Below are positions 46,301 through 56,486 of a DNA stretch of 64,000 bases, piece after piece; positions within the stretch are counted from its first letter, which is position 1, and the number at the start of each line of letters is the position of its first letter. Both the position numbers and the translations under genes were made by a program. Below the pieces are notes generated by a model that was not told where the DNA came from, searched no databases, and saw nothing but the letters and a program-made list of their open reading frames with translations. Source of the stretch: Apteryx mantelli. Taxonomy: Eukaryota; Chordata; Aves; Apterygiformes; Apterygidae. Location: positions 53,442,501 to 53,506,500 of the forward strand of contig NC_089980.1 of assembly GCF_036417845.1 (NCBI RefSeq). Direction: 5' to 3'.

Positions 46301-49300
46301 CAGACCTCTGCCTCTCCAGTGGTATCAAAACCAGACTTGATAACAAGCTTTCCAGGGCAAGAACAATTTTAGTATTTGACCTGTTGATACAGTACCATAT
46401 TCTGCTGAACAGTCAGCAAGTAACAGGTCAGATTACAGTTGCAAATTACTCTGCTTTCCTATCCTGACTTTAGACTGTAAATTCTTTAGAGAAGAGACAG
46501 TCTCTCTCTCTTATCCTAACTAAACAACTTTGCCCTTGACTGAGGCTTCTAGGTATATAAACATTAATTTATTGAGCTCTTCTTCAGCTTCCTGGACATC
46601 TACCACCTTTTGGAGAGCTTTTAAGTAGTTTCTGATAATTCCTCCGTCTCAAACAAGATCTCAAACAAATTCCTAACGTAAATGCAAAGCTGCCATAACC
46701 TCTACTCTCTGGAGTTATGGGAAGTTATCTGTGAGCTCCCAGGCACACCATCAAGTTGAATCCATTCTCTCTACCTCCTTCCCTTCACAACTCTTCTCTC
46801 ACCTTCTCAAAGCTTTTGAGTCTCTCTTTTATTACCGCTGGCCTCAATTCTGAACTAAGACATATCCAGTTTCACTCATTCCCGCCACGTTTACCAAAGC
46901 ACTGGACCTGAATTCATCAACATACAGAGTTTCTTTAAGAACCTGTAAACAGATCACCAAACTCAGTGTTTCCTGCTTGCAATTGAAATACTTGCCTTTG
47001 AAATATCTGAATGTCTAAAAATGGTGCTTGTGTTGGGAAATGACACAGACTTCTAAATATCACAGGAGAGAAGCTGGTGTCAGAACCACCATTCATCATT
47101 ATAAAACATTTGTATATAAATATGAGTAGTTATGACCACTGCATATTATCAAAGATGTAGTGTTTCTCTGAGTGCATGGCTACTTTTCTTTATGACAGTT
47201 CTTACCTGTATTTCAGTAGCTCTGGGGAATATTTTGACTTAGCCTTGAAAATCACCTGGAAAACAGAAAAATATTGCATCAGACGTAGGATACATGTAAG
47301 TAAAGAAAGACCCTGTGATCCACAGGAATCCTGTCTCACATCACATGAAATGTAATGACAGGTTTCATTACACAATAAATTTGCATTTATGGCTTATCCA
47401 TGGCAGGCAACCTATAAACAAATTATTAAAATCACTCAGCAGGAGATTAAGATATACCTGTATACAAATTGTCCGTATCATTATTTTTGCTTATTTTGGC
47501 TTGGGAATTAGGTCCTTTACACCAATATTCACCAGAGGACCAATGCCGGTACGATCAAAAAGGTAAATAATTATGCCCTTATGAGACCTATCAGTACCTG
47601 TCTCTCATGCAGATCAGCTCATACTGGCATATTGGGAGAGATGCTCTATTCACATAAAGAGCCCTTAGTACCCTGCCCATAGTACACTGGCCTGAAATTG
47701 GATATATATGTTTAAACATGTCATATCACCAGAAGGATGTTGGTGAGAACCAAACTCCTTGTTTTACTCTGAGATGTGTTTGGCTTCCACTGACTACAAG
47801 TTCACTAAGAGAACAGTACATATTTTTACAGTGAGATAGCTCAGGCACAATAGTTATCTTGCTGTAGCAGAAAAGACAAAATATTGACACTTTTGCTGCA
47901 TGTAATTATGTATGTATGTAATATGTATGTAATATCAGTCCCAGATGTGTAACCACTGTCAGAAATTATAGAAAAAAATATTAACAAATTTTTATCTTGA
48001 TTTAAAAAAAAAGCTTAAAAAGAAGCATCATTGCTTTTTCACAAGCTAACACAACTCCAAGCAAACTCAGTTTATAAAGGTCATTTATTTAAATTCAGCA
48101 GCCTACACTGAAACACACTGATTACTAGTATTACAAAAAAATCATGCCACATGATATATTGTGTGTTATTTCCTAATTGTTTTCTTCTCAGCTTATCTCG
48201 CCTTACCCATTTCATTTGGTTTTGCATGCACTTTAATGTATCTTGCATAATATTTGCTAGGATTACCATACTTTCCCAAGGAAACAGGACTTACATGATC
48301 ACTAAGTATGTGTAGGCATGCGCCTGCCTGTGAACCTGTCTACCTGTCCCCACCAAATTTTAAATGGTCTGGTCAGAGAATTGAAGACAGAATTCTTGAA
48401 GTGTCAAAGACATGGCCTTTCTATCACCCTCTTAAAAATCAGTGACTCGATAGAAGTGAGGGACCCTGTAAATGCATCTCATATATGCCCTCTGTATGCA
48501 GAATACTGCATAATGATCCTACATGTCACCCAAAATGAGAAACTCTGCATAGGAAAGTACCATAAGAAATGCCCCAGTTATGGAAACAGCTTCAGTCACA
48601 GCTCAAAGTCAAGCATGAGACACAGATCTGGAGAAATCAGGCTTCACTTGTTCCAGTGCTCCTGGAACAACTTGTCATTTAACTCCTATTCACCATAAAT
48701 AGCTGCCTTAACATGGAAATTATTTCTGTGGCATGTCAGTCTGCTTAGCACTAGGTGAACCAGTAGAGAGCATGGAGCTTTTTAGCAGGCCCTGCAAAAA
48801 TAATAGCTGAGAATAAAATTGAGAAATTGAAAAAAAACCCTAAAAATATTCTGCAACCATCGATACTGTTTCCAAATAGTTAACACCTCTGGCACTATCC
48901 CTTAGAGAAGATTTTTGTGATTCATTATCTAAATACCTAGATCATGAATTCTCACAGGAATTTAGGAGCAAGTTTTATGTTATTTACTTGCTACTTGAAG
49001 GAAAGGTATAAGAAGCTTGTGAAAGTTTCATTTTTCTGTGGTGCAGTTGGGGGCTGGCAGTTTTTAGAGGAGGGATGGGGTTCCAAATACTTCCTGTACC
49101 CTTTTTGTATGAGACATTTTGCCTACCCTGTTTATTCTGGATGACACTGTGGTCAATTGGGGAGTAAACAGATTCCTGACCTCATTTAAACTGAACAAGT
49201 AAAAACCTGTCTCTAGGGCCATTCCACAATCCTCACCTGTTCTGAGTAGTGCTTACTCACACATATTGTACCGTTAATTTTGACAACTTTCACGAGCAGT

Positions 49301-52300
49301 GCTGAACAGAAGCGTTCAAAGCTACTGTAGAGAACCGCCCAAGACAAGCAATTTGCAGTGGGCCATGAGTTACACTGGGTCCACAAAACCTAGGAGATTC
49401 ATAAGTCCAGGAATACCATCTCCTGTGGTCCCCCAACAAGGACCCACTCACCCCTCTAATGTCACAGAGCACTCCTGTCACAAGACACAGTGCAAGTCCG
49501 CCCTACTCAGCAAAAACTCTGTGGCTAACCTAGCTAAAACCAGATGTGACATGTTCCTGTTGCAGGTAATTTGCAGGACAACATCTCTAGAGGTGAGACT
49601 GCCAAAATGGCTGTGTTATTGTGATTCTACATTTGGTGAAACTGTGCCAGTGGATAATATGCTTCTGAATTTTATCAGAGCAAAATGACCATTAAGAAAA
49701 AAAACCGAACACTACACAGAGTGAAAGCTGTAGTGTAAGGCGTTGGCACTCTCACAAATTCACCACTAGACAGAAACATAGGCGGCCAGGTTCTGCTACC
49801 TTTGCTTACACTGATAGTGCCTTATTCCATGAGCACCCTTGCTGGAAGCAGTGTGACCGTCACAAAAAAAGGGCTGTTCAGTGGGACTAAGGATGTCAGA
49901 AGCTGATCTCAATACACCTTACACGCGTGGGTGCAGCTTTTTGCTTTTACAGTCATTTAACTCAAAGCACCCTGCAAGAAAAGACTGGTTGCTCAATGGC
50001 CCCTCCCCGCAACAGCATTGAGAAAGCTTCCAGTCAACATCTGAGTCATCTAAGCAAGTCTTCCAGCAAACCAGAGCAAACCAGGCTACTCCTAAGAATA
50101 GACTAAAGAGCAAGCAGAAGGCAGATTTTTTAAAAAAGATCTTTCAGAGAGCCCCAAAATGAATAGCAACAAGGAAAAAAAATCAGCTAGTGAAATTCCC
50201 TGCTAATTTTCTAATGTCTAAAAGATTACTTTTTCTTCTTAAAAACATTTCCCCTTTTGCTTGTTCTTTAAAGTAGAAATTTACTGTTTTGATTTCTTGT
50301 TTTTGCTGAAGAACTGGAAACCTCAAATGAGATTCTCACACTCCCTCCTCCACTCCCCTGAGGTATACGTCTGGCATACAGAACTGCAGCAGTACAAAAG
50401 GACTCCAAAAAGCCCTTGAGCCAAGGAAAATTCCTCTCTTGCAGGAACTGATGCAAACAGCTGCAAGCTAACTTTGCAGGATGTCCTACCAGGGCCCCAG
50501 CAGAAGAGCGATGGGGTTGGCAGGAGGGCCCACGGGCAGTGGAGCTGGAAGTTAAGGGGGCTCCTGCTATGGCTATGCAAGTTACATCAGGAGCCACTCA
50601 GGCCTGGTAAGTAGCAATGAATCAGGTGTCAAAGCCAACTCACATATGCCCAGAGCAAAAGAAAAAAAAATCTCACTACAGCAATTTTCAATCCGTGCTC
50701 TGATTTAGCTGAGCTGATACTAATGCTGGCATAGGCCTTCAGTGTACCCCCAGGTCTAGTTAATCAATTCACTTTTACAGGAACCACAGCTCACCATAAA
50801 GCTTCAGGTATGTGTTAAGTGCTTGCATACATCTCAAGCTGGCTCTCTGCACAGGAATGAAGTTTACCTTTATTCACCAGTTCTCATTTCAGAAAACTGT
50901 AGAGTTCAGGGTGTGCTCTTTCCTCTCAGATCTTTTCACGACTGCCCCTCTCCCTTCCTCTGTCACATTCCATGCAAACATCTCTTTGCACCTTGAAAAT
51001 CTGCCTCATGCGGGCCCAGACCCACCCCCGTCAGCTTGGACACCTTTCCTCCACTGTGTATGTTCCAGTCCAAGGCCCACCTTCCCCTTCTTTCCTTCTC
51101 CCATTGTTCATTCTTTCATGTTAAATATTCCTACATTTGGATCAGATTCCCCTAAATATGCCCAGTCTTCTCTCTACTCGCTAAACTCTACATGGTTTGC
51201 AAGGCCTACTGACACAGACAACGTCTCACTATCATATGCAGCTTTGTGTAACTTTGTAAAACTAGTACAGGTGGGAGAGGGACCATCATGAGTCTGGCAG
51301 TCACAGTAAACTTGCATGTATAGCTTTCCCATCAAATCATTTGCTAACTCAAATCACCTTATTCCTTCTGTCAGACGCTGGCAGACAGCATCTCTGTGCG
51401 CACTTCTAACTTCTCTCCTATAGACCCAACATATTTGCTGATGCTTTACCACCTGTATTTTGACTCCTGTGTAGTCCTATGTACATCTAGAGCATGTTTT
51501 AAATTAATATAAAGCTCTGTAAAAAATGGTGTATTATTTTTTATTAAAAATAAATACTAAATAAAAAGTCCTTTCTGTTCTCTCACTGTTGGTATTACTT
51601 TTAAAGTTCTATCCAGAGTAATTAGAGGATAAGTTCTCTTAATTTTCTTCACAGAGATAACATGTACCTCAATTAGAATTCCACTGAGATACGAAACCTC
51701 TCCGAAAGTGTTGCACTGGTTTTACCCCACCCTTCAAAGTACTTCTAGCATGGCCAGCTCCTCTCCAAACTGTCTTACCCTGCACAATTTCTCTTCATTA
51801 GAAAGTCCCTGATTTTTATCAGCCCTGCCTGGGAGGCAAGGTAAACTTCCCAATCTGGATGCCAGAGAAAGGGAAGATGGTTAGGGAAGAGGAAGGAGAG
51901 CTAAATCCACCTACCAGACCCTCTCCACCTATACAGCCTCTCAGTTCTTTAGCTCAGCACCACTTTCCCTAGGTGCTTGAGAACGTAACGGTTAAACCTA
52001 CAGGCCACCAAATAGTTTGCTGTGCCTGGCCATAGAGGGGGGCTGGGATTTCCAACCTTCCCTACCACTCACAGTCTTTGGCCTTGACCTTGTTTTTTGA
52101 GTCTGTAGCCCTCCATCCTCGCCTTCCTCCTCCTTCATTTGTATCCTGTTCCCCAGGGAAACGTAAAGTCTGAAAGAAACAGAACAAACTGAAGCAAGCC
52201 CTTCTCTGCCTCCCCCCACCTCACTACCATAAAAGGCAAGTTTTTATTTTCTTTTATTTTCTTTCCCAGATCCTCTTTAAACTTATGCCCACAGCACTGA

Positions 52301-55300
52301 CTGTAAAGCCTGAGGACTCATCTCAGTCTCCCCTTGCCATTGGCAGGGAAGAATGGAAGATTTGGCTAGGCAGGACACAAACAAAAGAGTGCTTGAATGC
52401 TGGGATCCTCGCTGTCTGGATTTGGTTAAAGTGGAAAATGTTATTTGCCAATTTACAGTCTTTACTTTATCAAACAGCCAAAATAAACCTGTGGGAGGTG
52501 CAGGTGTGAAGCAAACAGACCTATGGGCTTTTTGGTCTCTGTAGGTGGAAATGCACACTTCTGTTCACTATCTAATGGACCAGGGAGTTTCTCTGGCTTG
52601 GTTATTTGCAGGTGTTGGGCTGTTCTTTTATGAAACTGCCACTGGATCTCATTTCTATTTAAGACTTACTTTAATGATTTCTAAGTAAACAGAAGCTTAT
52701 CCTGAGAGGCAGGTCACGTATTTTTTTTCCTTTATAAGACAAGAGAATGAATACAGACAAAGGATTAATAAATTCTCTTCAGCTGTCTTACTAGAGACCA
52801 CGTGTATTTTCTGCAGTACATGATTTCTGAGAGGAGGTAACATTATATATGCCTTACCTTCAGCATCCTTTTCATTTTGCCATAAGTAGGGTATCAAGAC
52901 AGTAAGAAAGGACTCTGAATTTGGCATTCAACCTAAAGACCTCTAAGGAATTGTTCTGAGTCAAAACTATTTTGACTGTAACTTCTCTCCTGTCTACTGG
53001 TCCCCTGGTTTAGCATCCTGCCCCGATGCATTAGAATTCCTCTGTTCTTTCTGTTGAAGGTGATGTGCAAATCTGGGAATAACCCCTGCTGTGCTGATGC
53101 CATCGTGGCTTATTTGTCCTGCTACACAAAAGATACAGTCCAAATTTGTGACCCCATTGCTTAGGGATACCTATTATAAAGACAACAGTTGTGGCTAACT
53201 TCCTGTCAGATTCAAAGCTGCTTATTATTCTAAAAAATGCCCTCAGGCACTTGTCAAATGAGTTTTTTTCTTTGGCTAGGAGGATCTGCAGTTTTTTGGA
53301 ACTAATTTTTCATCTCATATCCATGTCCAAAAGTGTTCTTAGCAGTGCCCCATGTAGAAATGCTGTGTGCCATACAGCAGTTAATAAACACTGCCATGTT
53401 CCAGGCTCATGAGGTCTCTTCTAGTCCTTTGTTCGTATGCCATACCTAGATAACTTCTTTTCCTCTAGCTTAGCACCAGTTAACTAGCATGGTTTCCATG
53501 CAGTGAGACACAGCTGTCGTCCCTTTCCTTCTTTCTGGAGAAAAAAGGGGATAAAAGTTGCTTCCAAACAGGTCTGTGAAGTTATAAGCCATTACTGAAA
53601 ACAAAATTCTTTCTCCCCACCCCTTTCACACTAGTTCTTGCTTGTCCACTGTGGAAAGCTAGATGCACATTAAAAATACAGTCTCAAGAAGATGCTGAAT
53701 TTCAAGCCAAACCACCTTTTAATGGTTAGAAGTAAAGAATTAATAACAGGGAATTAAAAGTGTGTGCATTGATTCCATGTCTTACATTATATTCTTACAA
53801 TGGCTATGCTTGTATTTCTTAAGGCTTTGTTCTGGCTGGGGAGATATTTGAGATGAGATTTCACAGGAGCAACCAGCTCCAAAGCAAACAGTAATACTAA
53901 TAATATGCTTGATAATATGCTTGTCTACAGTGGCTCACAATCTTTAAAGATTGTGAGACATACCACAAAGTCTTAAAGTCCTTTTAAATACTGTTTCAAA
54001 AGCCTCTCAACAGCTATGTAAGACAGGTAACCATTACACTCTTTTATAGAAGAGCTCAGAGGAAGACTGTGAGGGCTCATGGTGACAAAGCAGAAACTGT
54101 GTTAAAGGCAGAACCAATAGCCTTAGCATTTTCCATGTTTCCAACTGCTGACTTGTACTTCCTTAATGATATCAGACAGAAATGCCAAAAATAGGTTAAA
54201 AGGACGTATGAGTGCATTCTGTATACTCTCTTCTTGGATTTTTCCTCAGACAAAAGGAATCGGTTACCACGACACTAAGCCCCTGAGAGCTGGCACTCTA
54301 ATGCACAGAGTGCAGACTGCAGTGCATTCTCCGTGCTCATATCATCCTCAGCTTCTCTTGCCTGAGAGCCAAGATACTGCATTCTGCCTTCGAACTTCAA
54401 TGGGACCTCTACATGTGTCTGAAGGAAGAATCTGGCCCAGGGCTATGATTTAGTCCCAACTGCTGTGACGGTGATGGACTCTGCATGATGATGGACACTT
54501 GCCCCTTGGGAACTGCACCATCATCAAATGTCTCTCACAATAGCCATGGGATAAAGCATAGGTCACTACATGCCTGAGCTGGATTTGAGTAGCATACAGA
54601 TGAAAGGTTCCTGTAACCCTCTAATATATCTCAAGTCCAGGGGAGTGGAGCAGAGTGTGTTAGCAGGTGTTTCAGACACTGAATCCAGAAAAGTAAATAA
54701 ATTTGCAAAAACGTGTATGTGGTTCTAAGTATTTAATATCCTCTACTAAAGTCCTCTTCTAGCTTTCATGCTTACCACCTCTGCTTTTACAGCTCTGGGC
54801 TGGTAGCTCTCACAAGCAGCCTGATCTCTCCAGCCAGGATGTTCAGAATTTACAGTCCTGTGGTAGCTGTAACCACTACAGAGGCACCCAGATCCAGGCC
54901 CTGAGCTGGTCCCTAGCGGGGCTCATGGCAAAGCCCAAAGCGTCCTGAGCACTGTCGCGGGTGCTGCAGGGCTGGCGGGTGCTCTCATGGCCAGCTACAC
55001 CTGTGCTGGGAAAGCAGACTTTGCCATAGGTCATCTGAGGGCAGGCTTGGCTTCTTGCTCAAGGCACTGGAGTGAGATTCAGGAGATACTGAATCAAATC
55101 CCTGCCCTCCTGGAAGCTTCCTGCGAGCTCTCAGGCAAGCCAGGCAGCCTCTCTTTGCCTCCCAGCATGCTAACATCCCAGCCTGCAGCCCAGTGCCGAG
55201 ACACCCAAGCCCACTGTAAGTGCATCCAAGCCAGTCTAACTGCAGCAACATGGAGCACCGTGCAGTCTAATTCTTCTGGCTTCTTAGCTGTCCATAGCAT

Positions 55301-55681
55301 AGATACCCTCTCAAGGTCTCTTTCCAAAGCACAGATACTACTCCCTTCCCCCTCTATACAGCTAATTTACCTTTACATCACAGTGCCCTTGATGCAGAAG
55401 GTACATCTCTGTACAGCACCTAGCACTTACAGGGGCCTAGACACAAAGAGCACTCAGTGCTACTTGTAACACAGATCATAATAGAAATTTGGGGCTGTGG
55501 TAGGACTCTATCAACAATTTGACTATTGATACACAAAAGAGAAATCTACTCACCCAGAAACATTTCAGTCAACCTACGTAAAATCTGGGGGGGTGGGGAG
55601 CAGCTGTCAGCAAAATTAGAAATTACAATTCTGACTGCACACAGAGATTAGGTTTGCTAAGCCAGGGAGTTTATGGGGTCT

Positions 55682-55716
<35 letters not shown>

Positions 55717-56412
55717 AGAATAACAATAGAAAGGCACTTTGGAGGTCTAACCTTCAAGCTCTCCTGTAAAAATTTTTCCCAGTCTTCAAATTAAATGACA
55801 TCATTTTAATGGACAGTAGATATATTCTTTTGCCATTCCTGAAGCAATCACTTCAGGCTCTGGGTTTCATTGTAACACTGATCGGTTGCATATAGATTAA
55901 AAGTTAAATTCCCAACCAAATACCTGATACGTGCTTCTTGCCCTGCCCAAGTACATTAGGAAATTACATCTTTCTCATGAACCTTAAAAAAATAATGCTT
56001 TACCATTATGCTAGATTTAATCAACCAAATGTCTGTTGCTTACCTGTGTGAAGTAAAGATTCATCAGGGTCAGGGTGAAAAATTGGAGGCAGACTGGGAA
56101 GCAATAGAGAAGCCAGAAGATGAAGGGGCTGAGAGAATTTGCTGTGACAAAGTCTTTGAAGTAAAATGAAAAGAGCACAGTCCTAAGAGAGGCCCAAAAC
56201 AAGCACAGAAACAGAAAGACAGTTTGGTAACTGAACCTCTTGTGCCTGTAGTGAAGGACCAGCCAGAGCTGGACGTAGATGAACACAAAAAGAAGTGAAT
56301 AAAAAACAGTATAAACAATGGTCAGGCCCAACTTCACATACGGAGGGACAGCTGGCGTCAGGGTTGGCGGAAGGGTGTCATTTTTCAGTGGATCCCACTC
56401 AGGGGCCTCCAT
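31260..56412 (-). CDS. GPR137B: GPR137B, seven-transmembrane lysosomal protein
   Basis: Spliced CDS: complement(join(31260-31371, 32961-33085, 35963-36091, 38226-38375, 42051-42273, 47206-47255, 56044-56412)). Total 1158 nt, giving 385 residues plus TAA, all phases consistent. The product is an integral lysosomal membrane protein reported to act with Rag GTPases in mTORC1 signalling and in osteoclasts (family knowledge). Seven hydrophobic spans lie near residues 26-48, 62-84, 93-120, 143-165, 181-201, 220-246 and 272-298. Sequons NDT (N11) and NVS (N260) are on the predicted luminal side. The cytosolic tail carries [12 protein letters not shown] and ends in DRPSPI. GPR137B rather than GPR137 or GPR137C is chosen from the [16 protein letters not shown] and tail motifs plus ERO1B linkage. 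The start is the first in-frame ATG; an in-frame TGA lies three codons upstream. Confidence 0.96.
31372..32960 (-). other. GPR137B: GPR137B intron
   Basis: 1.6 kb. It contains a C14 run followed by AAAAC units (31491-31526) about 120 nt upstream of the last acceptor. Nothing else recognised. Confidence 0.85.
31491..31526. repeat. C14 + (AAAAC)n tract
   Basis: Fourteen C, then AAAAC units, on the plus strand; the minus (transcribed) strand carries GTTTT units followed by G14. Confidence 0.9.
32961..33085 (-). CDS. GPR137B: GPR137B coding exon 6
   Basis: 125 nt, acceptor CCCTCAG, donor GTGAGA. It encodes [18 protein letters not shown] and [19 protein letters not shown]. This is the cytosolic tail; the acidic YDSDDDL cluster is conserved with the human protein. 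Confidence 0.95.
33086..35962 (-). other. GPR137B: GPR137B intron
   Basis: 2.9 kb, nothing recognised. Confidence 0.85.
35963..36091 (-). CDS. GPR137B: GPR137B coding exon 5 (TM7)
   Basis: 129 nt, phase 0 both ends, acceptor TTTCAACAG, donor GTGAGT. It encodes [20 protein letters not shown] and [18 protein letters not shown], then PTKDL, containing the seventh membrane span. Confidence 0.96.
36092..38225 (-). other. GPR137B: GPR137B GC-AG intron
   Basis: 2.1 kb intron whose donor is GCAAGT (minus strand, bases 38225-38220) and acceptor CAG. It carries a C11 tract at 38043-38053. The minus-strand open frame at 35955-36494 spans the exon 5 acceptor and is not a separate gene. Confidence 0.88.
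38043..38053. repeat. C11 homopolymer
   Basis: Eleven C preceded by CT within the GC-AG intron, about 170 nt downstream of its donor on the minus strand. Confidence 0.9.
38226..38375 (-). CDS. GPR137B: GPR137B coding exon 4 (TM6), GC donor
   Basis: 150 nt, phase 0 both ends, acceptor CTTCTAG. The donor is CAG|GCAAGT, a consensus GC-type donor. It encodes [40 protein letters not shown] and [10 protein letters not shown]: the sixth span and a luminal loop with the NVS sequon. Confidence 0.95.
38376..42050 (-). other. GPR137B: GPR137B intron
   Basis: 3.7 kb; the stretch ~38.85-39.7 kb is more GC-rich and has open frames on both strands, none recognised. Confidence 0.8.
42051..42273 (-). CDS. 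GPR137B: GPR137B coding exon 3 (TM4-TM5)
   Basis: 223 nt, acceptor CCCTCCCAG, donor GTAAGG. It encodes [60 protein letters not shown] and [14 protein letters not shown]. Strongly conserved with the human protein. Confidence 0.97.
42274..47205 (-). other. GPR137B: GPR137B intron (4.9 kb)
   Basis: Includes 45.6-46.47 kb, which is GC-richer and open in several plus frames (up to 211 codons) with no recognised product. It is followed by 'gactgtaaattctttagag' (~46472), reminiscent of an L2-type LINE tail. Otherwise nothing seen. Confidence 0.8.
47206..47255 (-). CDS. GPR137B: GPR137B coding exon 2 (50 nt)
   Basis: 50 nt, acceptor TTTTCCAG, donor GTAAGA. It encodes [16 protein letters not shown] and a split Arg, the loop between TM3 and TM4. 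Too short for ORF detection; found through phase and homology. Confidence 0.95.
47907..47934. repeat. Short imperfect (TATG)n
   Basis: TATG/TATGTAA units over about 28 bp. Confidence 0.7.
54000..54125 (+). repeat. MIR-like ancient SINE relic
   Basis: Order matches the MIR 3' half as I know it: 'ctctcaacagctatgtaag' (like cctcacaacaaccctatgagg), a block around 'ttttatagaagagctcagag', then a region like the 'ggtcacacagc...ggcagagcc' end (agcagaaactgtgttaaag, gcagaacc). By-eye call. Confidence 0.45.
54345..54450. repeat. Ancient amniote repeat relic
   Basis: 'cttcaatggga', a spacer, then 'gaagaatctggcccagggc' resembles the arm of a dispersed amniote repeat containing 'ttcaatggagt...gaatctggccc' that I know from reptile genomes. 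Family not named with confidence. Confidence 0.3.
55045..55475 (+). repeat. Ancient tRNA-derived SINE-like relic
   Basis: 'caaggcactggagtgagat', 'tcaggaga', 'tcaaatccctgccctcctgg', 'ctctcaggcaagcca' and 'cctctctttgcctcccagc' follow the order of a MIR/CORE-SINE head. At ~55411-55470, 'ctgtacagcacctagcac' and 'aggggcctagaca' resemble the tail shared by L3/CR1-type elements. The middle is eroded or interrupted. The 160-codon frame across this segment is therefore not a gene. Confidence 0.45.
55682..55717. repeat. (AAC)11 microsatellite
   Basis: Eleven perfect AAC units on the plus strand, in the GPR137B intron just upstream (in coordinate) of coding exon 1. Confidence 0.97.
56044..56412 (-). 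CDS. GPR137B: GPR137B coding exon 1 (start, TM1-TM3)
   Basis: 123 codons, ATG at 56412 to donor GTAAGC. It encodes [38 protein letters not shown] and onward to [10 protein letters not shown]. The human protein as I recall it has ~15 more residues before the equivalent Met. Here an in-frame TGA three codons upstream rules out such an extension in this exon. Confidence 0.96.
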
Positions 56413-56441
56413 TTGATATCAGGAATCGTCAGAATTATTTA

Positions 56442-56486
56442 TTAAGTTTGGCTGCCGCTGTTGCCTCCTCCTCCTTCTCCTTTCAT
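56442..56486 (-). CDS. 14-codon upstream ORF in GPR137B leader
   Basis: ATG AAA GGA ... ACT TAA on the minus strand (MKGEGGGGNSGSQT), ending 29 nt before the main ATG in a different frame. It begins three bases inside the possible exon start at 56490, so it would be in the leader whether that acceptor or a local promoter is used. It could damp initiation at the main ATG. Translation is inferred, not shown. Confidence 0.35.
   Translation of the reverse strand: MKGEGGGGNSGSQT

Larger units (their letters stand above)
47256..56043 (-). other. GPR137B: GPR137B intron (8.8 kb)
   Basis: Holds an imperfect (TATG)n patch at 47907-47934, ancient repeat relics at 54.0-55.5 kb, and an (AAC)11 microsatellite at 55682-55717. 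No other gene seen. Confidence 0.85.

Noticed and set aside
54987..55469. 160-codon plus-strand frame
   Set aside because: Overlaps a probable ancient SINE/LINE relic; no conserved domain seen.
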